From Prorocentrum cordatum (lineage: Eukaryota; Sar; Dinophyceae; Prorocentrales; Prorocentraceae), in assembly GCA_963575745.1 (NCBI GenBank), contig CAUYUJ010017892.1, forward strand, positions 70,001 through 134,000: a stretch of DNA of 64,000 nucleotides, given 5' to 3'. The position numbers were made by a program, and so were the translations under genes. The notes beneath the pieces were generated by a model. That model ran no database searches. It was given only the letters and a program-made list of their open reading frames with translations, and was not told the origin of the DNA. Positions 63,776 through 64,000 of the stretch are shown in pieces; the stretch's first letter is position 1; each line of letters opens with the position of its first letter.

Positions 63776-64000
63776 CCCTCCACTATTACTTTATATGAAT
63801 ACTGCTCTCCTCTGATCCCTGGTGGCGTCCAAGGATCGTCCGGCCCCCCTCCGCGTGCTGTTTTTTACGCGCAGGGTTCCCGGGAGTTTTTTTGGGGGGA
63901 GGGGGGGGGGGGGGGGCAAAATGCTGCTCTCGCTGAAGCGTTGGCCTCACTTTCGGGCTACCGCTTGTTCCGAATCGTGCTCCCGCTGCAGCGCTGGCCT

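Overview
The window looks like nuclear DNA of a dinoflagellate. Four things point there: (1) pentatricopeptide (PPR) repeats with the near-invariant core NAGISACEKGEQWQRAL, which I know as the hallmark of very large dinoflagellate PPR families; (2) high GC and very low gene density; (3) large repeat-filled introns, one with the ends expected of an introner-type insertion; (4) triplet and other tandem arrays making up much of the sequence. I cannot fix the genus. A run of 100 N at 63,291-63,390 shows this is a scaffold with a gap.

Layout. 1-5,140: dispersed CCAAGACGGCC-type repeats, small duplications and microsatellites, no gene recognised. 5,143-8,316: a pentamer array leading into about 34 copies of a 90-bp satellite. 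8,587-9,579 (minus): an intact, intronless, secreted RNase T2-family protein, the best single-exon gene here. 9,640-17,530: decayed repeats, long CAT/CTC/GGA arrays and a 177-bp triplicate. 17,560-22,800: two copies of what looks like the 3' end of a non-LTR retroelement (zinc-knuckle tail) plus a 193-bp inverted-repeat element. 23,466-23,557 (minus): one stranded protein-kinase catalytic-loop exon. 24,345-27,470: a composite repeat element and microsatellites.

28,190-56,686 (minus) is dominated by PPR coding: a first exon with ATG at 56,686, a second at 48,772, then exons and decayed fragments down to 28,190. They may be one enormous gene or several. The first intron (48,773-56,341, 7,569 bp) has 15-bp inverted repeats at its ends, a 9-bp duplication (CGAAGGTGG) at both borders and canonical AG|GT junctions. 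Removing it restores an exact 35-residue PPR spacing. Farther along the gene the exon starts are preceded by a small hairpin whose stem sequence changes with pairing preserved.

A second theme is modular repeats: four copies of a leader - tandem array - tail module (32,452-34,502; 50,060-51,712; 51,964-53,598; reversed 59,336-60,990). Leader and tail are conserved while the array monomer differs (101, 90, 99/76 and about 88 bp). Two of these modules lie inside 18-bp arrays within the 7.57-kb intron. A third family (24,345; 40,905; 46,945) likewise has conserved ends around different internal arrays. I see no tRNA, rRNA, CRISPR array, spliced-leader gene or intact transposase. Regulatory signals of dinoflagellates are not recognisable from sequence alone and none are claimed.
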